Positions 25,152 through 33,140 are shown, counted from the first letter of the stretch. The stretch is DNA of 62,950 nt from Candidatus Izimoplasma sp. HR2 (GCA_000753575.1 JRFF01000010.1:1-62950); one strand, 5' to 3'. Translations and numbers: made by a program. The notes: a model not told the origin generated them from the sequence alone.

Positions 25152-26618
25152 ATGAAATCAATAAAAAAGAATCTTTTTTATAATACATTACTAAGAATGT
25201 TAAATGTTATTGTTCCTCTAATAACATTTCCTTACGTTGCAAGAGTTCTTACACCAGTAGGGATTGGAAAATTTGATTTTTCATTTGCTATTGTTCAATA
25301 CTTTATACTAATTGCTCAGGTTGGAATTCCGATTTATGCAGTAAGACAATGTGCTAAATATAGTGATGATAAAGATAGGCTTTCAAGAACTGTTCAAGAA
25401 ATTTTATTGATTAATGTTGTTATGATGTTTATTTCATATATTGGATTTATCATACTTATATTTGCTATTAAAGAACTTTTTGAATATAGAATTCTTTTAC
25501 TTATAATTGGATTTAATATTTTTTCTACAAGTATTGGAATAGAGTGGTTTTATCAAGCAATTGAAAAATTTAAGTACATTGCTATTCGAAGTTTTATAGT
25601 GAAAATTATAACTATAGTTCTTATATTTACACTAGTGAAAAGTAGTGATGATTTAATTGTATATGCGATTTTAATTATTGTTTCAGTTTCTCTTGGATAT
25701 ATATATAATTTTATATATATGAATAAACATATAAATATATTTAAAAAATACGATAATTTTTCTCTGAAGAGACACTTTAAACCAATCATTTATCTTTTTG
25801 CATTAACTATATCAGTAAGTATATATACTAATCTAGATAAAGTTATGTTAGGAGTGATTTCTGGTAATATTTATGTTGGATACTATGGAGCAGCAAACAA
25901 AATAGTTAAAATAATTTTAGCAATTGTTACATCTTTAGGTGCAGTTCTTTTACCTAGAATGTCAAATTACATTGAAAAACAGGAATATGCAAAGATAAAT
26001 GAATTAATTAAGAAATCTTTAATGTTTATTTTGTTGATTTCCATTCCTGCTTCAATAGGATTATTTTTACTTGCAAACCCTATAATTATCATATTTGCAG
26101 GAAGTGAATATATTGAAGCAATTAAGACAATAAAAATAATGAGTCCTGTTATTATAATAATTGCGTTAAGTAATATAATTGGAATACAAATACTGGTTGC
26201 ACACGGTAAAGAAAAACTTACAATGGCTTCAACTATGCTAGGAGCAGCAGTAAATATGATTCTAAATTTCATTTTAATTCCAGTATATTATCAAAATGGA
26301 GCAGCAATTGCAACTATTGTTGCAGAACTTAGTATTACAATAATTCAAATAGTATTTGCCTATAAGTATATAAAAGGTAATTTTAAATTTGCATATATAT
26401 ATAATTATCTATTTGGAGGAGGATTAATAATATTAACTACACTAGTTGTAAGATTTTTTATAGATGAGTTAATATTCCAATCTTTCTTGACGATATTTTT
26501 ATCAATATTTGTATATTTTGGATTTTTATTCTTAATAAAGGATTCACTTGTAACAGAATTTTTAAAAAGAATTCACCAGTATTTAATAAATTTATTTTAT
26601 AATAGAGGAGGAACTTAA
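25152..26618 (+). CDS. Wzx-type polysaccharide flippase
   Basis: The 488-residue protein has about 14 membrane helices of the MATE/PST superfamily and opens KKNLFYNTLLRMLNVIVPLI, with FPYVARVLTPVGIGKFDFS typical of Wzx. It would flip the lipid-linked repeat unit to the outer face for the Wzy-type protein encoded at 13333. It follows the glycosyltransferase by 11 bases and abuts glf. Confidence 0.92.
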   Translation: MKSIKKNLFYNTLLRMLNVIVPLITFPYVARVLTPVGIGKFDFSFAIVQYFILIAQVGIPIYAVRQCAKYSDDKDRLSRTVQEILLINVVMMFISYIGFIILIFAIKELFEYRILLLIIGFNIFSTSIGIEWFYQAIEKFKYIAIRSFIVKIITIVLIFTLVKSSDDLIVYAILIIVSVSLGYIYNFIYMNKHINIFKKYDNFSLKRHFKPIIYLFALTISVSIYTNLDKVMLGVISGNIYVGYYGAANKIVKIILAIVTSLGAVLLPRMSNYIEKQEYAKINELIKKSLMFILLISIPASIGLFLLANPIIIIFAGSEYIEAIKTIKIMSPVIIIIALSNIIGIQILVAHGKEKLTMASTMLGAAVNMILNFILIPVYYQNGAAIATIVAELSITIIQIVFAYKYIKGNFKFAYIYNYLFGGGLIILTTLVVRFFIDELIFQSFLTIFLSIFVYFGFLFLIKDSLVTEFLKRIHQYLINLFYNRGGT

Positions 26619-26620
26619 AA

Positions 26621-27739
26621 ATGAAAAAAGAGTATGACTATTTAGTAGTTGGAGCAGGTCTGTTTGGAACAGTATTTGCTGAAAGAATGACATCAATCGG
26701 GAAAAAATGTCTTGTTATTGATAAAAAAGATCATATAGGCGGCCATATTTACTCGAAGAAAATAGAAGGTATAGAAGTGCATATTTATGGCGCACACATT
26801 TTTCATACAAGTAATAAAGTTGTGTGGGACTATGTTAACAAATTTGCATCATTTAATAATTACATTAATTCTCCATTGGCAATATATAAGGATGAAATAT
26901 ATAATTTACCTTTTAATATGAATACATTCTCAAAAATGTGGGGAATTCAAAAACCTCATGAAGCACTTGAAATAATTGAGAGTCAAAGAAAAGAATTTTG
27001 GGTTCAAGAACCCAAAAATCTTGAAGAACAAGCAATTAATTTAGTTGGTACTGATATTTATGAAAAGCTAATAAAGGGATACACAGAAAAACAATGGGGA
27101 ATGAAAACTACAGATTTACCACCTTTTATTATTAAAAGACTACCAGTTAGATTTACATATAACAATAATTATTTTAATGATACATATCAGGGTATTCCAA
27201 AGAGTGGATATACTGATATGGTAAAGAATATGCTTGAAGGGATAGAAACTAGATTAAAATGCAATTATTTTGATAATAAAGATTTATATGATAATTTAGC
27301 AGATAAAATTGTATTTACCGGCCCGATAGACAGGTATTTCAACTTTTGTAATGGTAATTTAGAATATAGAGCATTAAAATTTGAACATGAAGTATTAAAT
27401 ATATCTAATTTTCAAGGTAACGCAGTTGTAAATTTTACAGAATCTAAAATTCCTTTCACACGAATCTTAGAACATAAACATTTTGACTTTGGAAAACAAG
27501 AGAAAACAATTATTACTAGAGAATTTCCTTCTGATTGGAAATTAGGTGATGATCCATATTATCCAATAAATGATGAAAAGAATAATCAACTATATAATAA
27601 ATATAAACAATTATCTAAAAAAGAACAAAATGTAATATTTGGTGGTAGATTGGCAGAATATAAATATTATGATATGCATCAAGTTATTGATAGTGCATTA
27701 TCCTTAGCAAATAAAGAAAGTATTTTAAATGAAGAATAA
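26621..27739 (+). CDS. glf: UDP-galactopyranose mutase
   Basis: This flavoenzyme converts UDP-galactopyranose to UDP-galactofuranose, implying Galf in the polymer. The 372-residue protein starts with the FAD-binding GAGLFGTVFAERM and IDKKDHIGGHIY, and keeps YGAHIFHTS, EKQWG and the conserved IPFTRILEHKHF. AGAGGAGG precedes the ATG, two bases after the flippase stop. It is the last gene of the locus; no clear terminator follows. Confidence 0.95.
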   Translation: MKKEYDYLVVGAGLFGTVFAERMTSIGKKCLVIDKKDHIGGHIYSKKIEGIEVHIYGAHIFHTSNKVVWDYVNKFASFNNYINSPLAIYKDEIYNLPFNMNTFSKMWGIQKPHEALEIIESQRKEFWVQEPKNLEEQAINLVGTDIYEKLIKGYTEKQWGMKTTDLPPFIIKRLPVRFTYNNNYFNDTYQGIPKSGYTDMVKNMLEGIETRLKCNYFDNKDLYDNLADKIVFTGPIDRYFNFCNGNLEYRALKFEHEVLNISNFQGNAVVNFTESKIPFTRILEHKHFDFGKQEKTIITREFPSDWKLGDDPYYPINDEKNNQLYNKYKQLSKKEQNVIFGGRLAEYKYYDMHQVIDSALSLANKESILNEE

Positions 27740-27885
27740 TATTATTACAATTTAATGGATAGGTTTACCGACAGATTTGCTTCTACTTAATCTAAAAAGT
27801 ATAGTTAATCAGAAAAGAGAAGATGATCTATAAATTTTTTATATATGTTCTGCAATACTGTATATTGTTGATAAAGCATCTGAGA

Positions 27886-27989
27886 AATTAGGTACTTTTT
27901 ACTATGAAATATATACGAAATATTTATAATAGTCTAGTAAAACGGTGTTTATGCTCCAACAGGTAGAGCAATGCCATGGTAAAGTTTGA
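27886..27989. repeat. Degenerate direct repeat of the tRNA-Thr promoter and 5' half
   Basis: AATTAGGTA (27886-27894), TAGTCTAGTAAAA and GCTCCAACAGGTAGAGCAAT reappear in the same order at 31457-31550, where they belong to the tRNA-Thr gene. CATGGTAA is also shared. The two copies bracket about 3.5 kb that ends in an integrase gene, so they look like the boundaries of an integrated element. The left copy would be the displaced original 5' part. Confidence 0.6.
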
Positions 27990-28001
27990 GAAAAACATCG
28001 T
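27942..28001 (+). other. tRNA-Thr-like remnant with a new closing stem
   Basis: The remnant keeps an intact D arm (GCTC-CAACAGGTA-GAGC) and the anticodon-loop sequence ATGGTAA but has lost the anticodon stem and T arm. ACGGTGTTT at 27942-27950 pairs fully (one G-U) with AAACATCGT at 27993-28001, so the molecule would still close into a compact tRNA-like fold. TATAAT at 27925-27930 could still drive it. It cannot be a working tRNA. Confidence 0.5.
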
Positions 28002-28038
28002 ATTTTAAAGATATTGTAATAAATAAAAACATCTTAAA

Positions 28039-28117
28039 ATGCAGTAATTGCGTAATATATTAATAGTTATATGCAATAATTGCATTTTTATATTGTAATA
28101 AAATGCAATAAATAGTA
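28039..28117. promoter_or_regulatory. Operator array with 32-bp period before the HTH-MNT gene
   Basis: Three sites start at 28039, 28071 and 28103, exactly 32 bases apart. They are ATGCAGTAATTGCGT, the perfect palindrome ATGCAATAATTGCAT, and a half-site ATGCAATA within the promoter spacer. About three helical turns separate them, so proteins bound at each would lie on one face of the DNA. The HTH domain of the next gene is the obvious candidate ligand. Confidence 0.6.
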
Positions 28118-28121
28118 TACT
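28093..28121 (+). promoter_or_regulatory. Promoter of the HTH-MNT/HEPN pair
   Basis: TTGTAA at 28093-28098 and TATACT at 28116-28121 have a 17-base spacer that contains the third operator half-site. Confidence 0.65.
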
Positions 28122-28140
28122 GATTGTAGGTGGTGGTTTT

Positions 28141-28611
28141 ATGTCTATTAAAGAATTAAGAAAATCTTTGGATTTATCACAAAAAGAAGCTTCTAAACTT
28201 GTAAATATTCCTTTAAGAACTTATGTTAATTATGAAAATGATGAATCGAAAAACGATTCTATTAAATATCATTATATTAAAGAAAAACTAGAGGCATACG
28301 GGTTAATTGATGAAGAACACGGTTTACTTACAATTGATAAGATTAAAGAAATAATACAATCAGTTTTGTCTAATTATGATATTAATTATTGTTATTTGTT
28401 TGGATCTTATGCAAAACAAATGGCAAATGAAAAAAGTGATGTGGATTTACTCATATCCACATCTGTTACAGGTATAAAATTTTATGGTCTAGTGGAAGAA
28501 TTAAGAATCCAACTGAAAAAGAAAGTTGAAGTCATTACATTATCATCATTAGAAGAAAATCATTCATTAACGAATGAAATATTGAAGGATGGCATAAAAG
28601 TATATGGATAA
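28141..28611 (+). CDS. MNT-type nucleotidyltransferase antitoxin with N-terminal HTH
   Basis: The 156-residue protein starts with a Xre-type HTH (residues about 3-60; DLSQKEASKLVNIPLRTYVNYEN). It ends with a minimal polymerase-beta-type nucleotidyltransferase whose motif is GS at 88-89, ten residues, then D100 and D102. MNT antitoxins of this kind silence HEPN RNases by AMPylation (family knowledge). The HTH fusion would add DNA-binding autoregulation, matching the operator array upstream. Its end overlaps the HEPN gene by eight bases. Antitoxin assignment rests on the partner gene. Confidence 0.85.
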   Translation: MSIKELRKSLDLSQKEASKLVNIPLRTYVNYENDESKNDSIKYHYIKEKLEAYGLIDEEHGLLTIDKIKEIIQSVLSNYDINYCYLFGSYAKQMANEKSDVDLLISTSVTGIKFYGLVEELRIQLKKKVEVITLSSLEENHSLTNEILKDGIKVYG

Positions 28612-28942
28612 TATAAAGGATGATAAATACTATGTAGGGAAGATTTTAACTGACATTAACTTTTTAATAAAACATACAAAAGTTTTAGATAGAGAACAAT
28701 TTGAGAAAAACGAAGTACTCTTAGATTCTATAATGTTTAGATTTATTCATATATCAGAACATATTTAAAAACTAACGATTACGTTTAAAAATAAGCATAT
28801 AGAAATACCGTGGAGAGATATTATTGGACTTAGAAATAGAATTGTTCATGAATATGGAAATATTGACTTTAATATCATATACCAGGCTGTAACAAAAGAT
28901 ATTTACGATATACATGAGTTATTTGAGTCTGTAAATAACTAA
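28604..28942 (+). pseudogene. HEPN-domain toxin gene interrupted by a nonsense codon
   Basis: Translation from the ATG at 28604 gives a 112-codon HEPN-like protein with a TAA at codon 55 (28766-28768) and no frame change. Downstream the RNase signature is intact: R77-x4-H82 in LRNRIVHEYG. Reading the stop as any amino acid restores an uninterrupted small helical protein, so a single base change such as AAA to TAA would explain it. The start overlaps the antitoxin stop, as in other MNT-HEPN operons. No ribosome site is seen for reinitiation after the stop. Confidence 0.8.
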
Positions 28943-28963
28943 AACTTATAATAAATAAATTAC

Positions 28964-29010
28964 AATCTACTATCAAAATAAAAAGATATATTTTGATAGT
29001 AGATTTTATT
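28964..29010 (+). terminator. Terminator of the HTH-MNT/HEPN operon
   Basis: A perfect 17-pair stem (28964-28980 with 28989-29005) is followed by TTATTTTT. Confidence 0.9.
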
Positions 29011-29025
29011 TTTAGAGTTAAACGT

Positions 29026-29075
29026 TAATATTTTAGCATTTATTGACTTTTACGTACTATAATGCTAAAATATTA
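29026..29075. promoter_or_regulatory. hipBA promoter flanked by a 15-bp inverted repeat
   Basis: TAATATTTTAGCATT at 29026-29040 is repeated inverted at 29061-29075. Each arm contains a near-palindrome CTAA-N4-TTAG. The -35 TTGACT (29043-29048) lies between the arms, and the -10 TAAAAT (29066-29071, 17-base spacer) lies within the right arm. Binding of the HipB-like protein would block the promoter (inference). Confidence 0.65.
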
Positions 29076-29079
29076 GTAT

Positions 29080-29361
29080 ATGAAAAATAAATTTGATATA
29101 AGTGATTTTGTACCTGTAGTAACTGAGCAATCAGTGAATAATGAGATAGTTAAAAGATTTAAGAAAAGAAGAAAGGAATACGGAATAACACAAAGAGATT
29201 TAAGTAAAAGATCTGGTGTTAGTTATGGCTCTATTAGGAGGTTTGAGTTGAGTGGTGAAATTTCTTTACATTCTTTATTAAGAATTAGTACAGTAATAGG
29301 TTGTTTAAAAGATTTTAATCAGATATTTATAAATCCAATTGTAAAGGATATTAGAAGATGA
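29080..29361 (+). CDS. HipB-like Xre antitoxin
   Basis: This is a 93-residue protein with a classic HTH (RRKEYGITQRDLSKRSGVSY, then GSIRRFE) at about residues 30-60. It is coupled to the HipA gene by an ATGA overlap. The predicted transcription start coincides with the ATG within a base or two and no Shine-Dalgarno is present, so the mRNA looks leaderless. Its role would be to bind HipA and repress the operon. Confidence 0.82.
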   Translation: MKNKFDISDFVPVVTEQSVNNEIVKRFKKRRKEYGITQRDLSKRSGVSYGSIRRFELSGEISLHSLLRISTVIGCLKDFNQIFINPIVKDIRR

Positions 29362-30452
29362 ATATTATAGTAAATAGACTAGTAGTAAAATATAATGATA
29401 AAACTGTTGGCTTTTTAGAAGAGTTAGATAACAAAGACATAGCTTTTCAGTATTCTGAAGATTGGGTAGATAATGGCTTTTCTATTTCTCCTTTATCTTT
29501 ACCTTTATCAGATAAAGTATATATTTCTAAATCAGAATATTTCCATGGCTTATTTGGCGTTTTTAATGATTCATTACCTGATGGATGGGGAGAATTATTA
29601 GTTAGAAGGATGCTTATTAATAAAGATGTTAGTTTTAATAAGTTATCTTCACTTAGTAGACTTTCTTTAATCAGTAGTAATGGATTAGGTGGATTATCTT
29701 ATGAACCAACACAAAGTGAAAATCTAATTGATACACAATATGATTTAGATCTACTAGCTAATGATGTTAGTAATATTTTTAATGATAATTATGAAAATAG
29801 TAATTTTGATATGATTTTTGCTTTAGGTGGAGCAAGTGGTGGAGCTAGACCAAAAGTACATATTAAAATTAATAATGAAGATTGGATTATAAAATTCCCA
29901 TCTTCAATAGACCCTATAAATATTGGAGAGTTAGAGTATGCAGTAAATAAATTAGCAAAAGAATCAAGAATTAATGTTAATGAATTCAAATTATTTCCAT
30001 CTAAAGATTATTTAGGATATTTTGGAGCGAAAAGATTTGATAGAAGTAATAATAAAAGACTTCATATGATTTCTTTATCTGCTTTACTTGAAACAACACA
30101 TAGAATTCCTTATATAGATTATAAACATCTGTTTCAAGTAATTCAGACAATATGTGTTGATCAAGCTGATATGTATGAAGCATATAAAAGAATGTGCTTC
30201 AATGTAATATATCAAAATAAAGATGATCATGGTAAAAATTTTGCATTTTTATATGACGAAGGTCTTAATGGATATAGATTATCACCGTTCTATGATATAA
30301 CAAAAACAAAGCATAAATTAGAGCATGAAATGACTGTTTTAGGTGAAGGTAAGCCAACTGAAAAAGATTTGCTTGCTATCGCAAAAGAGTTTAATCTTTC
30401 AGAGAAAAGGTGTAATAATATTATAAACACAATAAAGAAAGTTGTTGAATAA
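29358..30452 (+). CDS. HipA-type serine/threonine kinase toxin
   Basis: The 364-residue protein has the HipA N-terminal domain (PLSLPLSD, then GLFGVFNDSLPDGWGELL) and kinase core. S160 lies in the GGASGGARPK loop that is autophosphorylated in HipA. K179 binds ATP, D289 lies in NKDDHGKN and D313 in the DIT motif. E. coli HipA phosphorylates glutamyl-tRNA synthetase; targets vary between homologues, so the target here is unknown. All key residues are present, and it should be active. Confidence 0.9.
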   Translation: MNIIVNRLVVKYNDKTVGFLEELDNKDIAFQYSEDWVDNGFSISPLSLPLSDKVYISKSEYFHGLFGVFNDSLPDGWGELLVRRMLINKDVSFNKLSSLSRLSLISSNGLGGLSYEPTQSENLIDTQYDLDLLANDVSNIFNDNYENSNFDMIFALGGASGGARPKVHIKINNEDWIIKFPSSIDPINIGELEYAVNKLAKESRINVNEFKLFPSKDYLGYFGAKRFDRSNNKRLHMISLSALLETTHRIPYIDYKHLFQVIQTICVDQADMYEAYKRMCFNVIYQNKDDHGKNFAFLYDEGLNGYRLSPFYDITKTKHKLEHEMTVLGEGKPTEKDLLAIAKEFNLSEKRCNNIINTIKKVVE

Positions 30453-30463
30453 GAAATTAATCT

Positions 30464-30491
30464 AAGGATTCCAAATATTTGGAATCCTTTT
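30464..30491. terminator. Terminator between hipBA and the integrase gene
   Basis: AAGGATTCCAAAT/ATTTGGAATCCTT is a perfect 13-pair palindrome with TTTT on the plus strand. It lies between convergent genes. Confidence 0.8.
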
Positions 30492-30518
30492 GCGCATATA
30501 TTTGTATAGATTATTTAC

Positions 30519-31376
30519 TCATTGAGTATGATTTTCAACAACTCTTGAATATTCTTCAATAACCTTTTTCATTGACACAGTAACATAAATCTGTGTTGTA
30601 GATATTTTTTTATGCCCTAGCAGCTTTTGGAGTACAAATATATTACCGTTTTTATCATTGAAATTACTCGCGAATGTATGTCTCCATTTATGAGGAGTAA
30701 TAGATTTCTTTATATTTCCTAATCTCATTATTTTTTGACATATTGTCTGTATTGAATCTAGACGTAATAGCTTTCTTGTTTTAAGATTAATAAATATATA
30801 ATTAGTAATGTTATTACGCTCAATAAAACTAGATAGTACTTCTTGAGTTTTATAAGTGAAAAGTACGTTTCTATGTTCTTTTGACTTTGTTTTTGTTACG
30901 TAAATCATTCTTGATGAAAAATCAATATTATCTATTTGAATACTTAATAGTTCACTTATTCTTAGTCCAGTATCGAGTAACAACATAAACATAAGCTTAT
31001 TTCTTTTTGATTCTTCACTTTTAACTGAATCCAAGAAATTATATACTTGAAGAATTGTTTTATCATCAAGAATTTGAGGAAGCTTTTTTTCTTCTCTAAA
31101 TTTTTTAAAAGGTATCTCTCTACCAGTTTCTTCTCTTATTACTAATCTAACATACATAATATACATATTTAGAGTTTTATTTGTGATGTTTGGATTTATC
31201 TTTTTTCTATGTAGAATTAAGTCTAACAAGGTGTCTTTATTGATTTTTGAACACTTATAGTTTCCTATTAATTCACATGACCTATTTAGGTAACCTTTAA
31301 CTTTTATATATGTGAAATCTGTATATATTACTTTACAACTTTTTAAATGTATCTCACAAGCTTCAATGAATTTCAT
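30519..31376 (-). CDS. Tyrosine recombinase/integrase
   Basis: This is a phage-type integrase of 285 residues with a SAM-like N-terminal domain and the full catalytic set: R139 (TGLRISEL), K164 region, H229 and R232 (HKWRH), H255 (LLGHKK) and Y264 (TQIYV). It is adjacent to the tRNA-Thr gene and transcribed away from it, as in many tRNA-integrated islands. The ATG at 31376 has a weak GTGAG site; a GTG nine bases upstream lacks one. Confidence 0.9.
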   Translation of the reverse strand: MKFIEACEIHLKSCKVIYTDFTYIKVKGYLNRSCELIGNYKCSKINKDTLLDLILHRKKINPNITNKTLNMYIMYVRLVIREETGREIPFKKFREEKKLPQILDDKTILQVYNFLDSVKSEESKRNKLMFMLLLDTGLRISELLSIQIDNIDFSSRMIYVTKTKSKEHRNVLFTYKTQEVLSSFIERNNITNYIFINLKTRKLLRLDSIQTICQKIMRLGNIKKSITPHKWRHTFASNFNDKNGNIFVLQKLLGHKKISTTQIYVTVSMKKVIEEYSRVVENHTQ

Positions 31377-31466
31377 ATTTATCACTCACAATCTTTATTG
31401 TATTCAGTTCTATTACTATACTTATAGTACTGATACTAAGTATTAATATTGTTTTTAATTAGGTAG

Positions 31467-31496
31467 TTGTCTAAATCGCCTTTTTTATGTTAAAAT
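31467..31496 (+). promoter_or_regulatory. Promoter of tRNA-Thr
   Basis: TTGTCT at 31467-31472 and TAAAAT at 31491-31496 with an 18-base spacer, followed by TAGTCTAGTAAAA and the tRNA. Confidence 0.5.
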
Positions 31497-31509
31497 AGTC
31501 TAGTAAAAT

Positions 31510-31586
31510 GCCGCTTTAGCTCCAACAGGTAGAGCAATAGCATGGTAAGCTAGAGGTTCCGAGTTCGAATCCCGGAAGCGGCACCA
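31510..31586 (+). tRNA. tRNA-Thr (anticodon GGT)
   Basis: A full cloverleaf with encoded CCA is present. GCCGCTT pairs with AAGCGGC. The D stem is GCTC/GAGC. The anticodon loop is ATGGTAA (U33, GGT at 34-36, A37) and the T loop TTCGAAT. There are mismatches at 27-43 (A-G) and 52-62 (A-C). Discriminator A. The 5' half and leader are duplicated in degenerate form at 27886-27989. Confidence 0.95.
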
Positions 31587-31629
31587 TTAATTAATAATAT
31601 ATGTTATAATAATAAACGAGGTGTTAACT

Positions 31630-32730
31630 ATGACTAGTGAAAAAAGAATTAAAATATTACATTATTTAGGAATGATAACTTTAGGATTACTTGCTCTAAA
31701 GTTTTTAAGTGACTTATTTGGATCCCAATTAAGTTTATTATTCTCTGCGATTAATACAATTGTATTTCCATTAGGAGTTGCTTTATTTGTAAGTTACTTA
31801 CTAGCTCCTATAGTAAATATTATTGAAAAGAAATTTAAAGTACCATATAGATGGCTTTCTATTGGTATTGTGTTTTTGTTTATGACTTTTGCTTTTGGAT
31901 TATTTGTATATCTAATTGGAGATTTGATTTATACTCAGGCAGTTATATTTTTTAGTAATGACTGGGTGAATATAACTATTTATATTGAAGACTTAATTGA
32001 AGATAATGTTGAGTTAACAGCTTTATACGATAATATTAAAGAATATCTAACATTTGAAAACTTATCACCTTTCTTCTTTAATGTTGTAGGAATAATTAAA
32101 GGAATTACTGGACTACTTGTTAGTATAGTATTAATACCTGTATTCTTATTCTTTTTACTTCATGATAAAACAAAAATCTTTGAAGGAATTATTTCAGTAA
32201 TTCCTAAAAAAAATCAATACCATATTAGAGAATTAGGTAAAAGAGCAGATATCGTTATTGAAAAATATTTTAATGGTAAATTTATAATGATGTTTTTAAT
32301 GAGTGTAATGTTTACTATTATATTTTATATATTAGGATTTGGGATTAGATCATTCTTCTTTGGATTCTTCTTAGGATTCCTAGATATAGTACCTTACGTT
32401 GGAGGATTTGTAGGAATGTTATTCCCAATACTTTATTCATTCACTATAAGTGGAGACTTAATGTTTGAAGAATATACATTTATCGCTATAATAATAGCTA
32501 ACTTTACAGGACAATTCCTTCAAGGGAATATCTTACAACCAATAATTATGGGAAGAGAAGTTAATCTCCACCCATTACTAGTATTATCAAGTTTTATATT
32601 CTTTGGAGCACTATTTGGAATGACAGGAATAATACTAGCTATACCTATCACAGGAATCATTAAAACTTCATTTGAATATTTTGGTGAATTAAAAGAGAAA
32701 AAAGAACTAAAAGGAATAAAGACAGAATAG
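31630..32730 (+). CDS. AI-2E family transporter
   Basis: This is a 366-residue membrane protein of the PF01594 family with about eight helices in the family pattern: two N-terminal pairs, a long loop, then PYVGGFVGMLFPI and FTGQFLQGNILQPIIMGREVNLHPLLV near the C-terminus. Members include TqsA and sodium/proton antiporters; the substrate cannot be assigned. GAGGTG supports the ATG at 31630 over the GTG at 31621. Confidence 0.88.
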   Translation: MTSEKRIKILHYLGMITLGLLALKFLSDLFGSQLSLLFSAINTIVFPLGVALFVSYLLAPIVNIIEKKFKVPYRWLSIGIVFLFMTFAFGLFVYLIGDLIYTQAVIFFSNDWVNITIYIEDLIEDNVELTALYDNIKEYLTFENLSPFFFNVVGIIKGITGLLVSIVLIPVFLFFLLHDKTKIFEGIISVIPKKNQYHIRELGKRADIVIEKYFNGKFIMMFLMSVMFTIIFYILGFGIRSFFFGFFLGFLDIVPYVGGFVGMLFPILYSFTISGDLMFEEYTFIAIIIANFTGQFLQGNILQPIIMGREVNLHPLLVLSSFIFFGALFGMTGIILAIPITGIIKTSFEYFGELKEKKELKGIKTE

Positions 32731-32734
32731 TAAT

Positions 32735-32763
32735 TTGAATAAAAACAAACTACTTGCTATAAT
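32735..32763 (+). promoter_or_regulatory. Promoter of the 59-aa gene
   Basis: TTGAAT at 32735-32740, a 17-base spacer and TATAAT at 32758-32763 with an upstream TGC give an extended -10 promoter. Confidence 0.75.
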
Positions 32764-32820
32764 AGATTTATAAAGCATGATATGTAAAGAAGATTAAGTT
32801 TAGGGTAAAGGGGAAAAAGA

Positions 32821-33000
32821 ATGGAAAAAGCTTCAGAAGTTATTAAGTATGCTGATCTAAAACAATTAAAGTTTAACTTAGATTATGTAGAATTATTAAT
32901 GGATGCCATGGGTAAAAGGAATCTAGAAGATCCAGACCTAGAATCTGAACACAAAATACTAACAAAGAGGTATGCTGAGCTATTAAACGAAAGAAAGTAG
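32821..33000 (+). CDS. 59-residue helical hypothetical protein
   Basis: This short gene runs from ATG to TAG after an AAAGGGGAAAAAG site, with its own promoter and terminator. The charged, helical protein (MEKASEVIKYADLKQLKF, then LDYVELLMDAM and ESEHKILTKRYAELLNERK) has no membrane segment or cysteines. Function unknown. Its terminator begins in the stop codon. Confidence 0.7.
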   Translation: MEKASEVIKYADLKQLKFNLDYVELLMDAMGKRNLEDPDLESEHKILTKRYAELLNERK

Positions 33001-33022
33001 ACGAAGAAATCGTCTACTTTTT
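32994..33022 (+). terminator. Terminator of the 59-aa gene
   Basis: AAAGTAGACGA pairs with TCGTCTACTTT around AGAAA and ends in five T. Confidence 0.9.
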
Positions 33023-33105
33023 CTATATAAAACGACCCAACCTAATGTAAAGTCAATGTAAATTATAATCTTAATTATAAAACTTAAAAATGATGTTTCG
33101 ATTGA

Positions 33106-33134
33106 TTGACTTTACCACTTTAAAGTAGTATAGT
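33106..33134 (+). promoter_or_regulatory. Promoter of a candidate structured RNA
   Basis: TTGACT at 33106-33111 and TATAGT at 33129-33134 are 17 bases apart. The spacer holds a near-perfect palindrome TACcACTTTAAAGTaGTA, a possible operator. Confidence 0.65.
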
Positions 33135-33140
33135 AATAGT

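Noticed and set aside
28039-28117. 32-bp-spaced sites as a CRISPR or iteron origin
   Set aside because: Only 15-bp palindromic sites recur, the third is partial and lies in a promoter, and no replication or Cas gene is present; operators fit better.
28631-28770. Truncated HEPN reading as a functional 54-aa protein
   Set aside because: The RNase motif lies after the stop and the rest of the frame is preserved, so a broken gene is the simpler reading.
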